64,000 nt of DNA from assembly GCF_024053505.1 (NCBI RefSeq), contig NZ_JAMXQS010000008.1:124001-188000 (forward strand), read 5' to 3'. Source of the DNA: Mesorhizobium liriopis. GTDB lineage: Bacteria; Pseudomonadota; Alphaproteobacteria; Rhizobiales; Rhizobiaceae. A model generated the notes under the pieces. It ran no database searches and was not told the DNA's origin. It saw only the letters and a list, made by a program, of their open reading frames with translations. Shown in pieces: positions 42,820-51,076 of this stretch (position 1 is the first letter of the stretch; each line of letters starts with the position of its first letter). The translations under genes were made by a program, and so were the position numbers.

Positions 42820-43253
42820 TCGCGAACCTCCGGTTTCAGGCCGAGCGCCCGCATGAGCAGGCGACGAAGTTCGCGGACTTCAGCCAGAGCCTTCAGCAGC
42901 TCCGCCTCGATCTCAGGCGAAAAGGGCAGCGCGCCGTTCCGGGCGAGTTCGAGTAGCTCACTCAGGCTTGCGAAAAGCTGCGAACCGCCGAGCAGAGCCA
43001 GCGCCTTTGCCAAGGCTTGCTTGTCTTCGACGGACTGCCCCGATTTCCGCCTACGGCTTATCGACGCATCAGCTAGCAGCTTGGATTTGATGTAGGAGCC
43101 GAGCGGAGCGCCCGCAGCCTCCATAGCTAAGCGGGCGCGGTCAGCTTCTGTGAGACGAATGCTGAAAGGCGGGAGCCGTTTGGAAGCTTTGCTCGTAATC
43201 GGCGGCTTTGAAATCTCTGGAGTTTGCGGGTTGAAGCTACCGGTCAGGGACAT
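42816..43253 (-). CDS. mobC: MobC-like relaxosome accessory protein
   Basis: A 145-residue protein with a ribbon-helix-helix-like DNA-binding segment, FSIRLTEADRARLAMEAAGAPLGSYIKSKLL (residues about 29 to 60), the defining MobC pattern, and a C-terminal helical region ending LLKALAEVRELRRLLMRAL. It assists relaxase loading at oriT. Its start overlaps by ten bases the stop of the recombinase-tail frame (43244), the arrangement expected if the recombinase gene directly preceded it before integration. Confidence 0.8.
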   Translation of the reverse strand: MSLTGSFNPQTPEISKPPITSKASKRLPPFSIRLTEADRARLAMEAAGAPLGSYIKSKLLADASISRRRKSGQSVEDKQALAKALALLGGSQLFASLSELLELARNGALPFSPEIEAELLKALAEVRELRRLLMRALGLKPEVRE

Positions 43254-43360
43254 GGCGGCACCGCCAAATCTCGCGATTTGCGGTGCTCAAGCGTAGCGTT
43301 CCAGTCGGCCAGAACCTCGAACAACTGGTTCGAAGTCGCGCCGTCTAGGTGCGCCATTTC
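43244..43360 (-). pseudogene. separated 3' end of the serine recombinase gene at the right island edge
   Basis: Read leftward from the right-hand core, an open frame of 38 codons runs GAA-ATG-GCG-CAC onward, encoding MAHLDGATSNQLFEVLADWN then ATLEHRKSRDLAVPPCP, and stops with TGA at 43244. The core bases are in the same frame as in the recombinase at 25202. If the island ends are joined, the recombinase continues without a break into this frame and becomes 545 residues long. In the integrated state it is a stranded tail, or at most a 37-residue reading frame. Confidence 0.6.
43351..43360. repeat. right attachment core of the genomic island (attR)
   Basis: GCGCCATTTC, identical to 25193 to 25202 and in the same orientation. 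The bases to its right (TCTTAAAATATTG) would be the original sequence after tRNA-Arg. Confidence 0.65.
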
Positions 43361-43447
43361 TCTTAAAATATTGTACAGATACAGCCGCTTAAAACGCCGT
43401 TTGTCCAACCTACGCCTTTGTGCCTTGACGATATTGAAGAAAAACGG

Positions 43448-46168
43448 TCAGGCTTGCTCCTCGATGGCCTGTAGCATCGTGGTATCGGCTGGAATGAGAG
43501 CCGCTTTCATCGCACCGTCCGTTTCCCTTATCGCGGCATGGAGGGCTGGAAGGTGATGGGCAGGCAGCGGCTCGCCTTTCTTAAAACTCTCTTCGATCGC
43601 TTGACATATGGCCGCGGCACGAGATGCCCCGGCGCTGAGGCACATGGATCTGAGAGCGTGGGCGAGCTTTGCGCCATCATCCCCGCCGCGGTCCGAAGCT
43701 GCGGCGAGTGCCGAATAGGCGCCGGGGGCATGATTGCAGAACAACCCGAACACCTTCGCCATCAGCGTTTGCCCGTTCTGAGAGGGCATGGCACCGAACA
43801 TTGCGAGCGTATCGGGTTCCAGAAGCGGGACTTTCCACCAAAGGCTTTCGGCAGTCGCTCCCTTTTCGCCGAGCTCCCGGCGCTCAAGTCCGGGCGAGAC
43901 TGAATCGCCACGTGCGTCCCGAGATTTGAACACATCAAGAAGCTGCGTGATCGTGAATGGCTTGGCGACATAGGCGTCCATGCCGGCCTCCTGCCAACGC
44001 GAGGCATCGGGACCGGTCACGTGGGCGGTGAGGGCGACAATGAATGCGGGTGTTTGCCGGGTCTCCCGTTCGTGCTGGCGAATGGATGCTGTTGCCGTGA
44101 AGCCGTCCATGTCCGGCATCGAGCAGTCCATGAATATCACGTCGAAGGCCTGCTTCTTGCTCTTGGCGATGGCGTCACTGCCGCTTTCCGCCATCTCCGC
44201 TTTGATGCCGAAGCCACGGAGCGCCTCGTCCAGAACCACGCGATTGACCGCTGTGTCATCGACTGCGAGGACGTGCAGGTGGCCGAGATCCGGTAAGGCT
44301 TCGCGCTCTTGCTGGAGATGGACCTGTGCTTGAAAAAGCTTCCAGTCGTTGAAGTGGAGCGCTTGGGCGACCGTATCGAGGTCCGCTCGCGATAGCGGCA
44401 GGTCGATCTCGCCCGCAACAGGAATGTGTCTGGGCGTCGCACCCGACATGGCAAATGGGCGCATCAACAGGATCGGCGCATTCTCCGGCAATTCGGGGGA
44501 GGGATCCGCCCCTGCCTGCATGAGGACAATGTCAGGCCTGTCATTCGCCGGGACCAATATGGCGCCGCGTTTCGTCAGCATTTTGCCGACGCTGGTTTCC
44601 ACGAGGGGGTCGGTCGCACAGATGGCGACGCGCCGATCGTCAAGCCCGAGGGGCTCGGCATCTGCTTCCGCAACCGCGTGTGTGACGGAGAAGGTAAAAA
44701 CCGACCCTCGGCCTTCCTCGCTCGTCACCGAAATGGCGCCTCCCATGCCTTCGACGAGCTGCCGCGCGATCGAAAGCCCGAGTCCCGTACCGCCAAACTT
44801 GCGGGTGATGGTTTGATCGGCTTGCGAGAAGCGGTCGAAAATCCGCTTGAGGTTGTCGGCTGCAATCCCGATCCCCGTGTCGCCTACGTTCACCCTGATG
44901 CGAGCCGAATCCATTGAGGCGGTGTCATCGTCATCCCGTTCGACTTCGATGGTTACGCCGCCGGTTGCCGTGAACTTGAGCGCGTTGTTGACGAGATTGC
45001 TGAGCACCTGGCTCAATCGCGTCGGGTCGCCGATGACCATGCGCGGCACATCCGGGGCGACGCAGAGCGCGATCGTCAAACCTTTTTCGCGGGCGCGCTC
45101 GGCAAAAAGGCTGGCGACATCTTCGACCACGGCGTCGATCGAGAATGGAATGGCCTCGAGTGTCAGGCTTCCAGCTTCTATCTTGGACAGGTCCAAGATG
45201 TCGTTGATGATGGCAAGCAGGCTGCGTCCGGAGCGGCTGATGATATCGGCATAGCGCAGATGCTTGGGTGCCAGCGGCGCTGCCGAGAGCAGTTCGGCCA
45301 TCACCATCATGCCGTTCATGGGCGTACGGATCTCGTGGCTCATGGTTGCCAGAAAATCGGATTTGGCAGCATTGGCCTGCTCCGCGTCTTCCTTGGCAGC
45401 GCGAAGCTGAGCCGTGCGCTCTTCGACCGTGATCTCCAGCGTATCGAGGTGGTGCTGCAACTGGAGATCACGTTGCTCGATCTGGGAGAACATCTCGTTG
45501 AACGCTTCGATCAGCACACCCACCTCGTCGCGGCGCCCGGGGGCCAAGCGGCGCTTGAGGTCGGAACGCTTGCCGATATCCGCGAATTCTTCCGCGAGGT
45601 CGGCAAGCGGGCTGATGAGCCGTGCGATCAGGCCGCGGGCGACGATCGAGGTCAGAAGCATCAACCCACCGGCAAACAGCAGCGATGTGAGCAGCGCGCT
45701 CGCATATCTTTGCCGGAGACCGTCGATGCCTGCCGTAAGCGTGATCGAGCCCACCGCCCGGCCACCTTCACGCACCTCGGTGGATACGCTGAGGGTCTCG
45801 GCGAAAAGCATCGAAGCGAGGCTGACAGCATCCAGAGCCCCGTCGCGTCCTTCCAGCATCTCGGCCTGGCCGATCTCGGCGATGATGCGCCCGTTCATGT
45901 CGCGCGCCGCGGCATAGCGAAACTCGGGAAGTGCTCGTATGCCGCGCAGAACCAGCAGCGTGCCACGCTCGTCGTGATCGCGAATGGGCTCCGCTGCGGC
46001 CGCAGCGAAAGCCGCAGATGAACTGCGCAAGCGCATCTGTTCAGCGATCAGCGTTTGACGAAATTCATTCAACAAGAAGAAGGAAACGCTGAAGACTATG
46101 CCGGCGAGAACCGCCAGCACGACAACTCTCGACAACCGCCTCTTGAGCGAATGCGTCGGCTTAAACAT
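43448..46168 (-). CDS. hybrid sensor histidine kinase with receiver and Hpt domains
   Basis: This 906-residue protein has a first transmembrane helix near residues 12 to 33, a periplasmic sensor, a second helix near 155 to 177 and a HAMP segment (LISPLADLAEEFADIGKRSD). The phosphoacceptor is FLATMSHEIRTPMNGMMVMAELL near 270; the ATPase has LSNLVNNALKFT, DTGIGIA and GGTGLGLSIARQLVEGMGG. A degenerate receiver precedes an intact one with VIFMDCSMPDMDGFTA near 690, and a C-terminal Hpt has LAHALRSMCLSAGA near 850. It is divergent from a REC-EAL regulator, its likely output partner. It lies just outside the island. Confidence 0.93.
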   Translation of the reverse strand: MFKPTHSLKRRLSRVVVLAVLAGIVFSVSFFLLNEFRQTLIAEQMRLRSSSAAFAAAAAEPIRDHDERGTLLVLRGIRALPEFRYAAARDMNGRIIAEIGQAEMLEGRDGALDAVSLASMLFAETLSVSTEVREGGRAVGSITLTAGIDGLRQRYASALLTSLLFAGGLMLLTSIVARGLIARLISPLADLAEEFADIGKRSDLKRRLAPGRRDEVGVLIEAFNEMFSQIEQRDLQLQHHLDTLEITVEERTAQLRAAKEDAEQANAAKSDFLATMSHEIRTPMNGMMVMAELLSAAPLAPKHLRYADIISRSGRSLLAIINDILDLSKIEAGSLTLEAIPFSIDAVVEDVASLFAERAREKGLTIALCVAPDVPRMVIGDPTRLSQVLSNLVNNALKFTATGGVTIEVERDDDDTASMDSARIRVNVGDTGIGIAADNLKRIFDRFSQADQTITRKFGGTGLGLSIARQLVEGMGGAISVTSEEGRGSVFTFSVTHAVAEADAEPLGLDDRRVAICATDPLVETSVGKMLTKRGAILVPANDRPDIVLMQAGADPSPELPENAPILLMRPFAMSGATPRHIPVAGEIDLPLSRADLDTVAQALHFNDWKLFQAQVHLQQEREALPDLGHLHVLAVDDTAVNRVVLDEALRGFGIKAEMAESGSDAIAKSKKQAFDVIFMDCSMPDMDGFTATASIRQHERETRQTPAFIVALTAHVTGPDASRWQEAGMDAYVAKPFTITQLLDVFKSRDARGDSVSPGLERRELGEKGATAESLWWKVPLLEPDTLAMFGAMPSQNGQTLMAKVFGLFCNHAPGAYSALAAASDRGGDDGAKLAHALRSMCLSAGASRAAAICQAIEESFKKGEPLPAHHLPALHAAIRETDGAMKAALIPADTTMLQAIEEQA

Positions 46169-46285
46169 GACTTGTTCCGCATAGATGCCCTTAACCCTAG
46201 TCTGCGGAAGTTAAGGCTTGGTGGGGCGCGGTAAGCCTTTGGTCAAATGTTCTCGGTCACGGTTGGCCATGGCAGTGAGAACCTC

Positions 46286-47473
46286 ATGAACCAAACTGCG
46301 AACATTCTGCTCGTCGATGACGACCCGATCTTCCTGGCTGTCACTGAAGCCATGATCGGCGCTCTGGGTGCGCATCGCGTCACCACGGCCGCCAATGGGG
46401 ATGAAGGGCTGAAGGCGCTTGTCGAATGTGCTGAACCTTTCGACTTCATTTTTCTCGACCTCAACATGCCGCGCATGGACGGCCTCGCATTTCTCAGAAG
46501 CGCGGCGAACCTCGGATTTGGTGGAGGCGTGATCATTTCGAGCGGCGAAGTCCAATCCGTGCTCCGCTCCGCTCGGCTCATGGGGGAAATGCTGGGCATC
46601 CGCGTTCTCGGGGCCTTGAACAAACCCGTCACCGCGTCCGCCATCGCCGCGCTCATCACGCCCCGATCTCCCGTCGCGCGACACCGTGAGCCGACGCCGC
46701 AGAATGCTGTTTCATCCTGCACACTCGACATGCTTGAGCTCGTGCCTTTCTACCAGACCCAGCATGATGCCCGTGACGGCACGATCTGCGGGCTTGAGGC
46801 CCTGATCCGTGCCAAGGACCCCGATGGCCAGATCCATGGGCCTGCGAAGCTTTTCAGCCTGATCCATGCTCACCCTGAGTTGGTGCGCACGACCATGACG
46901 ATTGCGAGCAAGGTGATGGATGACATGAAGGCTTGGCAGACCGAGGGTATCCTCTGCCGAACCGCGGTCAATCTGGACGCTAGCACCGCCGAGGATCCGA
47001 GCGTCGTGTCGGCATTGATCGAGTTGGCTCGAGAGCGTGGACTCCGGCCTGAACTCATCTGCTTCGAACTGACCGAAACAGCTTTGCCTAAAGACATGAC
47101 GCGGCTGATGGAGGGCCTCGCTCGCTTACGTATTGCCGGGTTCGAGGTGTCACTCGACGATTATGGCACCGGCGGTTCCAATTTCGAACTCTTGCGGCTT
47201 TGTCCCTTCACGGAGGTCAAGCTGGACGGCGCGGTCGTTCGTGCCGCGGTCACCGAAAGCGTTTCGAGCCGGTTCATCGGCTCGACGGTTGCGACCGCGC
47301 GCGAAATGGGCATCAGGGTCGTCGCGGAGGGGATCGAGACGGAAGCGCAGCTTGATCTCGTTTGCCGTGCTGAGGTCGATGCGATCCAAGGTTATCTCTT
47401 TTCCATGCCGGTCGCAGACATTCGCCGCCTGCTCCAGGAACGGCATGGTCATGATGCTCGTCGAGCAGGATGA
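46286..47473 (+). CDS. response regulator with EAL (cyclic-di-GMP phosphodiesterase) domain
   Basis: From the ATG at 46286 the protein is 395 residues (an ATG at 46247 is also in frame). The receiver has ILLVDDDPIFLAV, phospho-Asp in FIFLDLNMPRMDG near residue 66 and the conserved lysine in LGALNKPVTAS. The EAL domain has GLEALIRAKDPDGQ for the EAL box, NLDAST, CFELTETAL, VSLDDYGTGGSNF, EVKLDG and VVAEGIETEAQL plus QGYLFSMP, so all metal and catalytic positions look intact. It should degrade cyclic-di-GMP when phosphorylated, controlling surface or motility functions. Confidence 0.92.
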   Translation: MNQTANILLVDDDPIFLAVTEAMIGALGAHRVTTAANGDEGLKALVECAEPFDFIFLDLNMPRMDGLAFLRSAANLGFGGGVIISSGEVQSVLRSARLMGEMLGIRVLGALNKPVTASAIAALITPRSPVARHREPTPQNAVSSCTLDMLELVPFYQTQHDARDGTICGLEALIRAKDPDGQIHGPAKLFSLIHAHPELVRTTMTIASKVMDDMKAWQTEGILCRTAVNLDASTAEDPSVVSALIELARERGLRPELICFELTETALPKDMTRLMEGLARLRIAGFEVSLDDYGTGGSNFELLRLCPFTEVKLDGAVVRAAVTESVSSRFIGSTVATAREMGIRVVAEGIETEAQLDLVCRAEVDAIQGYLFSMPVADIRRLLQERHGHDARRAG

Positions 47474-48834
47474 TCTTGCGTAACATGCGGTGGTTCGGTC
47501 GTAAGGCTGGTGACTTCTTGGGAAGCCGGTGCGGTAACTTCGCGCTGCCGCTCGCCCTCATCTCGCCTCTGCTGCTCGTCGCAGTCGCTGGCGGCACCGA
47601 TCTGGTGGTCATGGAAAATCATCGAGGCAATCTGCAGAACGCAGCCGATGCCGCCGTTTTGGCTGTGGCGAAAGAAGCCGGGCTCAAAGGATGGAAGGCG
47701 GATGCGGCCGAGGAAGTCGCCTCATCGAACATCGCGGTCAACCTGGCTAACCGCTTCTCCAGTGCGACCTTCGCGCACAAGCTCACGACGGATGAAAAGA
47801 CCCGTGAGATCAGCCTCGAACTGACACAGGATCACTACGCCTATTTCACGAGTTACTTCATCGGCAGTCCGCAGATCACCGTGCATGCCAAGGCCCATGC
47901 CACGGGCCAATCCTCGATATGCATCATCGTTCAGTCGCCCAACCAGAACGAAGCCTTCTTTCTCGGCGGCGCATCTCGAATCTCCGCATCCGGCTGCTCG
48001 GCCTACTCCAATTCAACGAGCACAAAGGGCATCTCGGTCAAGGATACATCGACGCTTGTCAGCCAGCTCGCCTGTTCGGCGGGTGGTTTCAATGGCAAGC
48101 CCGGCAACTTTTCGCCGCTTCCGATCACGGATTGCCCAACGATTGCCGATCCGCTCGCTTCACGCGCGCAACTGGTCGACAACCATCTGGGCGCACCCGC
48201 ATGCGACTTCCAGCAGCTGAAGCTCAAGAATGCCAGCCAGACCCTGCGTCCCGGCACCTATTGCGGCGGCATCGACATCAAGCAACAGTCGCAGATCACG
48301 CTGCAGCCCGGCATCTACATCATCAAGGACGGCAAGCTGAAAATCGATCAGGGCTCGTCGATCAAGGGCGACAAAGTCGCATTCGTGTTCATGGGTGCGG
48401 GCGCCACCCTCGACTTCAAGAACGATTCCAAGGTTTCACTATCGGCCCCCGAAAGCGGCCCCATGGCCGGCATCCTGATGTATGCTCAACAAACCTCCAA
48501 ACCGCTTCGCGATTTCAAGTTGGAAAGCAAGGATGCCGAAAAGCTCATCGGCACCGTTTATCTGCCATCCGATAAGCTGGTGATCGGCGGAGACAAGGAT
48601 GGCGACGGTGTGTGCGACCCTGACATCGCCGATGACGGCACGATCGTACCAAGCGCCTCGTCAGTCTGCGATTCCGACGTCGGAGCAGCTTCTTCCTGGA
48701 CCGCAATCGTTGCCAAGGAACTCAAGGTAACTGCCGGATCCAACCTTGTTCTCAATTCCGACTACCAAGACAGCTTGGTACCGGTCCCGGAAGGGATCGG
48801 TCCCAACAGCGGCAGGGTTCTGCTCAGCCGATGA
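47470..48834 (+). CDS. TadE/TadG-like Flp pilus-associated membrane protein
   Basis: A 454-residue protein starting in an ATGA overlap with the EAL gene. The N-terminus CGNFALPLALISPLLLVAVAGGTDLVVM is the TadG-type prepilin-like helix, followed by NHRGNLQNAADAAVLAVAKEAG. The long exported remainder contains repeated short beta motifs (TYCGGIDIKQQSQITLQPGIYII, GSSIKGDKVAFVFMGAGATLDF) similar to the DUF-rich surface regions of alphaproteobacterial TadG-like proteins. No other tad genes are in the window. Coupling to the EAL regulator suggests c-di-GMP control of surface attachment. Confidence 0.8.
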   Translation: MILRNMRWFGRKAGDFLGSRCGNFALPLALISPLLLVAVAGGTDLVVMENHRGNLQNAADAAVLAVAKEAGLKGWKADAAEEVASSNIAVNLANRFSSATFAHKLTTDEKTREISLELTQDHYAYFTSYFIGSPQITVHAKAHATGQSSICIIVQSPNQNEAFFLGGASRISASGCSAYSNSTSTKGISVKDTSTLVSQLACSAGGFNGKPGNFSPLPITDCPTIADPLASRAQLVDNHLGAPACDFQQLKLKNASQTLRPGTYCGGIDIKQQSQITLQPGIYIIKDGKLKIDQGSSIKGDKVAFVFMGAGATLDFKNDSKVSLSAPESGPMAGILMYAQQTSKPLRDFKLESKDAEKLIGTVYLPSDKLVIGGDKDGDGVCDPDIADDGTIVPSASSVCDSDVGAASSWTAIVAKELKVTAGSNLVLNSDYQDSLVPVPEGIGPNSGRVLLSR

Positions 48835-49049
48835 ACTTTATTGCGCTGGCGAGGGGCTGCGAAGCGGTTCTGTAAGACGGATGACGGAGTGCTGATGCGC
48901 CTCTGGCCGCTGTCGCCTGCTGCTCAACGAGCCTGTTTCGACCGACCCCAGAGCCTTGGCATGCCGCGTCACCACGGTCGCCAAAGAGCTCCGGCTTTCA
49001 AGGGCATATCGATTTGGAGCAAAGGCGCCGCTTTCGCTGAATCTCCGAG

Positions 49050-49859
49050 CTAAGCCGGCAATCTGCTTTGGGCGCTGTGAACATAAGGTGACAGCTTCGA
49101 GCCGATCCTATCACAGGCTGCCCGAAGGAGCTCGAGCGTGTGCGCGTGTCGGCTCCCGCGTGTGTGGCGATTCACATAAGCAATGATCACCGAAGCAATT
49201 GCGTTGCCATCGGCGCCGAGGATGGGGCAGCAGATGTCCGTGATACCGACGAAATCACGGCTTTCGCGCAGGTCGTATCCGTTAGCGCGAATGGTGGACA
49301 GGTTGGTGGCGAGCGCATCGAGATCGATCATCCGCTCGGAACGGGCCTGGCATTCCCGCATGATCGCGCGGGCGGCATGATCGTTTTGAAACGCAAGGAT
49401 GACCTGGCCGGATGTCGAATCGGTCGCAAGGCGGCCATAGCCGAGGCGCAGCGTGAAAGACATATCGACGCCGCCCGGAACCGCCGCCGTCACAACGGTC
49501 TGGCCGTGATTGAGTACCACGAGGTGCGGTGATTGCTGCGATTCCTGTGCGAGCGCGGAAAGCTCGGGCATGGCCGCCGTGATCAGATCCTGCGATTGCG
49601 GTGTGTTGAGGCCCAGTCTGAACAGGCGATCGGTGAGTGAAAAGGCGTCGGTTTCCGGGTTGCGCTCGAGATAGCCCCTTTCCTGCAACGCCACCAGCAT
49701 CCTGAAAATCTCGTTCTTGGAGCGGCCAAGGCCTTCGGCAATGGCTTTCATGGTGAGCGGCGCGCGCGCCTCGGCCAGCAATTCCAGCACCTCGAGTCCC
49801 TTGGTGAGGGCGGGGGCGGAATAGGCAGGCTTCGCGGCGTCGGTCGGATCGGTGGTCAT
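49050..49859 (-). CDS. IclR-family transcriptional regulator
   Basis: From the ATG at 49859 the protein is 269 residues. The winged helix lies at about residues 18 to 75 (LTKGLEVLELLAEARAPLTMK, IAEGLGRSKNEIFRMLVALQ, ERGYLERN) and the effector-binding domain follows (ITAAMPELSALAQESQQSPHLVVL, CCPILGADGNAIASVIIAYV). It is divergent from the deacylase-dehydratase-transporter operon, with 128 bases between the starts containing a TATATAAAACTG stretch, and probably controls it in response to a pathway metabolite. Confidence 0.9.
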   Translation of the reverse strand: MTTDPTDAAKPAYSAPALTKGLEVLELLAEARAPLTMKAIAEGLGRSKNEIFRMLVALQERGYLERNPETDAFSLTDRLFRLGLNTPQSQDLITAAMPELSALAQESQQSPHLVVLNHGQTVVTAAVPGGVDMSFTLRLGYGRLATDSTSGQVILAFQNDHAARAIMRECQARSERMIDLDALATNLSTIRANGYDLRESRDFVGITDICCPILGADGNAIASVIIAYVNRHTRGSRHAHTLELLRAACDRIGSKLSPYVHSAQSRLPA

Positions 49860-49987
49860 GTGTCGGTTCCGGTGATCGTTCGACCTTAAAAGACTCCGGC
49901 ACATCGATCCAGAAGTTTCATATTCGAACTTGACCTCATATATAAAACTGTCATGTTGGCTGTCATGAGTTCGAAGGAGCGGATGGC

Positions 49988-51076
49988 GTGACGGCATTGA
50001 AGCTGGTCGAGGAAAACGCAGCGTTGCGAAAGGTGGCCGCTCCGCGCCGCAACAGCGTCTTCACCTCCATCGATCTCGACCGCGACGGCAAGCAGATCGG
50101 TTTCTTCGCCATGCCGCAGTCGCCGCACGACGATGCCTGGGGCTCCGTCCAGATCCCGCTCGCGGTCGTCAAGAACGGCATTGGTCCCACGATCCTGATC
50201 GAGGCCGGCAATCACGGCGACGAGTATGAGGGGCCGATCGCGCTCGGCGAACTCCTGCGCGAGATCGACCCGGCGGACGTGTCCGGTCGCATCATCGCGA
50301 TTCCGGCCATCAATGTGCGCGCGGTGGAAGCGGGAACCCGCACCTCGCCGGTGGACGGCCTCAATTTCAATCGCTGCTTTCCCGGCGACTTCAACGGCAC
50401 GCTGACCCAGCAGATCGCCGCCTATGTGAATGACTGCCTGTTTCCGATCGCCGACTATTTCCTCGACCTGCATTCGGGCGGATCCTCGCTGATGATCCTG
50501 CCGGCGGCCATCATCGAGCCGTCGCCGACGCCCGAGGGTCACAAGCGCAACATCGCGGCCACGCTCGCCTTCGGCGCGCCGACCGTGGTGATGGTCGACA
50601 ATCTCGGCGAAACGCGCACCTCGACGGCGGCTGCCAACCTGCAGGGCCTGATCGTGATCGGCAGCGAGATGGCGGGAGGCGGCCTCGTCAGCCAGGACGC
50701 GCTCGCGATCTGCCGCCGTGGCATCCGCAATGTGCTGAAACACGCGGGCATCCTGAAAGGCGCCCCTGAGACCGCTCAGGAATCCAACGGGCGCGTGCTT
50801 CAGGTGCCCGGCGCCGAAGGCTATGTGATGGCCGACGATGACGGCGTGTTCGAGCCGCTCAGCGAACTCGGCAGCACCGTCACGAAGGGCGAGATCGCGG
50901 GCCGGATCCATTTCCTGCGCACGCCTTCGCGCGAGCCGGTGGTGCTGCGCCACCCCATCGATGGTGTCGTTTTCGCCAAGCGCCAGCCCGGCCGTGTGCG
51001 CCCCGGCAATTGCTGCTTCGTGCTCGCCGTCGAATATCCCGAGGCGCTGGCGAAAGGAGACCGTGATGACGCATGA
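49988..51076 (+). CDS. M14-fold deacylase (succinylglutamate desuccinylase/aspartoacylase family), DoeB-like
   Basis: Starts at GTG 49988 after AAGGAGC; 362 residues. Zinc-binding residues are in [13 protein letters not shown] (His, Glu) near residue 71 and [11 protein letters not shown] near 156, with RCFPGDFNG near 128. The layout most resembles N-acetyl-diaminobutyrate deacetylase (DoeB/EutE) of ectoine catabolism. The following PLP dehydratase resembles EutB, so the pair copies part of an ectoine operon, but the ehu transporter and other eut/doe genes are absent. It probably deacylates an N-acyl amino compound. Confidence 0.82.
   Translation: MTALKLVEENAALRKVAAPRRNSVFTSIDLDRDGKQIGFFAMPQSPHDDAWGSVQIPLAVVKNGIGPTILIEAGNHGDEYEGPIALGELLREIDPADVSGRIIAIPAINVRAVEAGTRTSPVDGLNFNRCFPGDFNGTLTQQIAAYVNDCLFPIADYFLDLHSGGSSLMILPAAIIEPSPTPEGHKRNIAATLAFGAPTVVMVDNLGETRTSTAAANLQGLIVIGSEMAGGGLVSQDALAICRRGIRNVLKHAGILKGAPETAQESNGRVLQVPGAEGYVMADDDGVFEPLSELGSTVTKGEIAGRIHFLRTPSREPVVLRHPIDGVVFAKRQPGRVRPGNCCFVLAVEYPEALAKGDRDDA

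Larger units (their letters stand above)
25193..43360. mobile_element. integrated mobilizable genomic island in tRNA-Arg, carrying defence genes
   Basis: The element is about 18.2 kb, bounded by 10-bp GCGCCATTTC repeats. A large serine recombinase reads outward at the left end; mobC, a relaxase, two small transfer-associated proteins and a coupling protein read leftward from the right end. No mating-pair formation genes are present, so it would need a helper conjugation system (integrative and mobilizable element). Cargo in the middle is a restriction-modification module, a GHKL-ATPase operon and a QueC-like operon. Composition is visibly more AT-rich than the flanks, most strongly at 32,250 to 39,450. 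Joining the flanks recreates an uninterrupted tRNA-Arg followed by TTTCTCTTAAAAT. Confidence 0.8.

Noticed and set aside
43327-43360. Longer attR similarity including GGTTCGAA as well as the 10-bp core
   Set aside because: GGTTCGAA and the core are both present, but their spacing is 24 bases at the right edge versus 19 in the tRNA, so only the 10-bp core is truly shared.
48841-49053. 70-codon frame between the TadG-like gene and the IclR regulator
   Set aside because: Low-complexity R/S/A-rich translation, no ribosome site and no conserved features; treated as intergenic.
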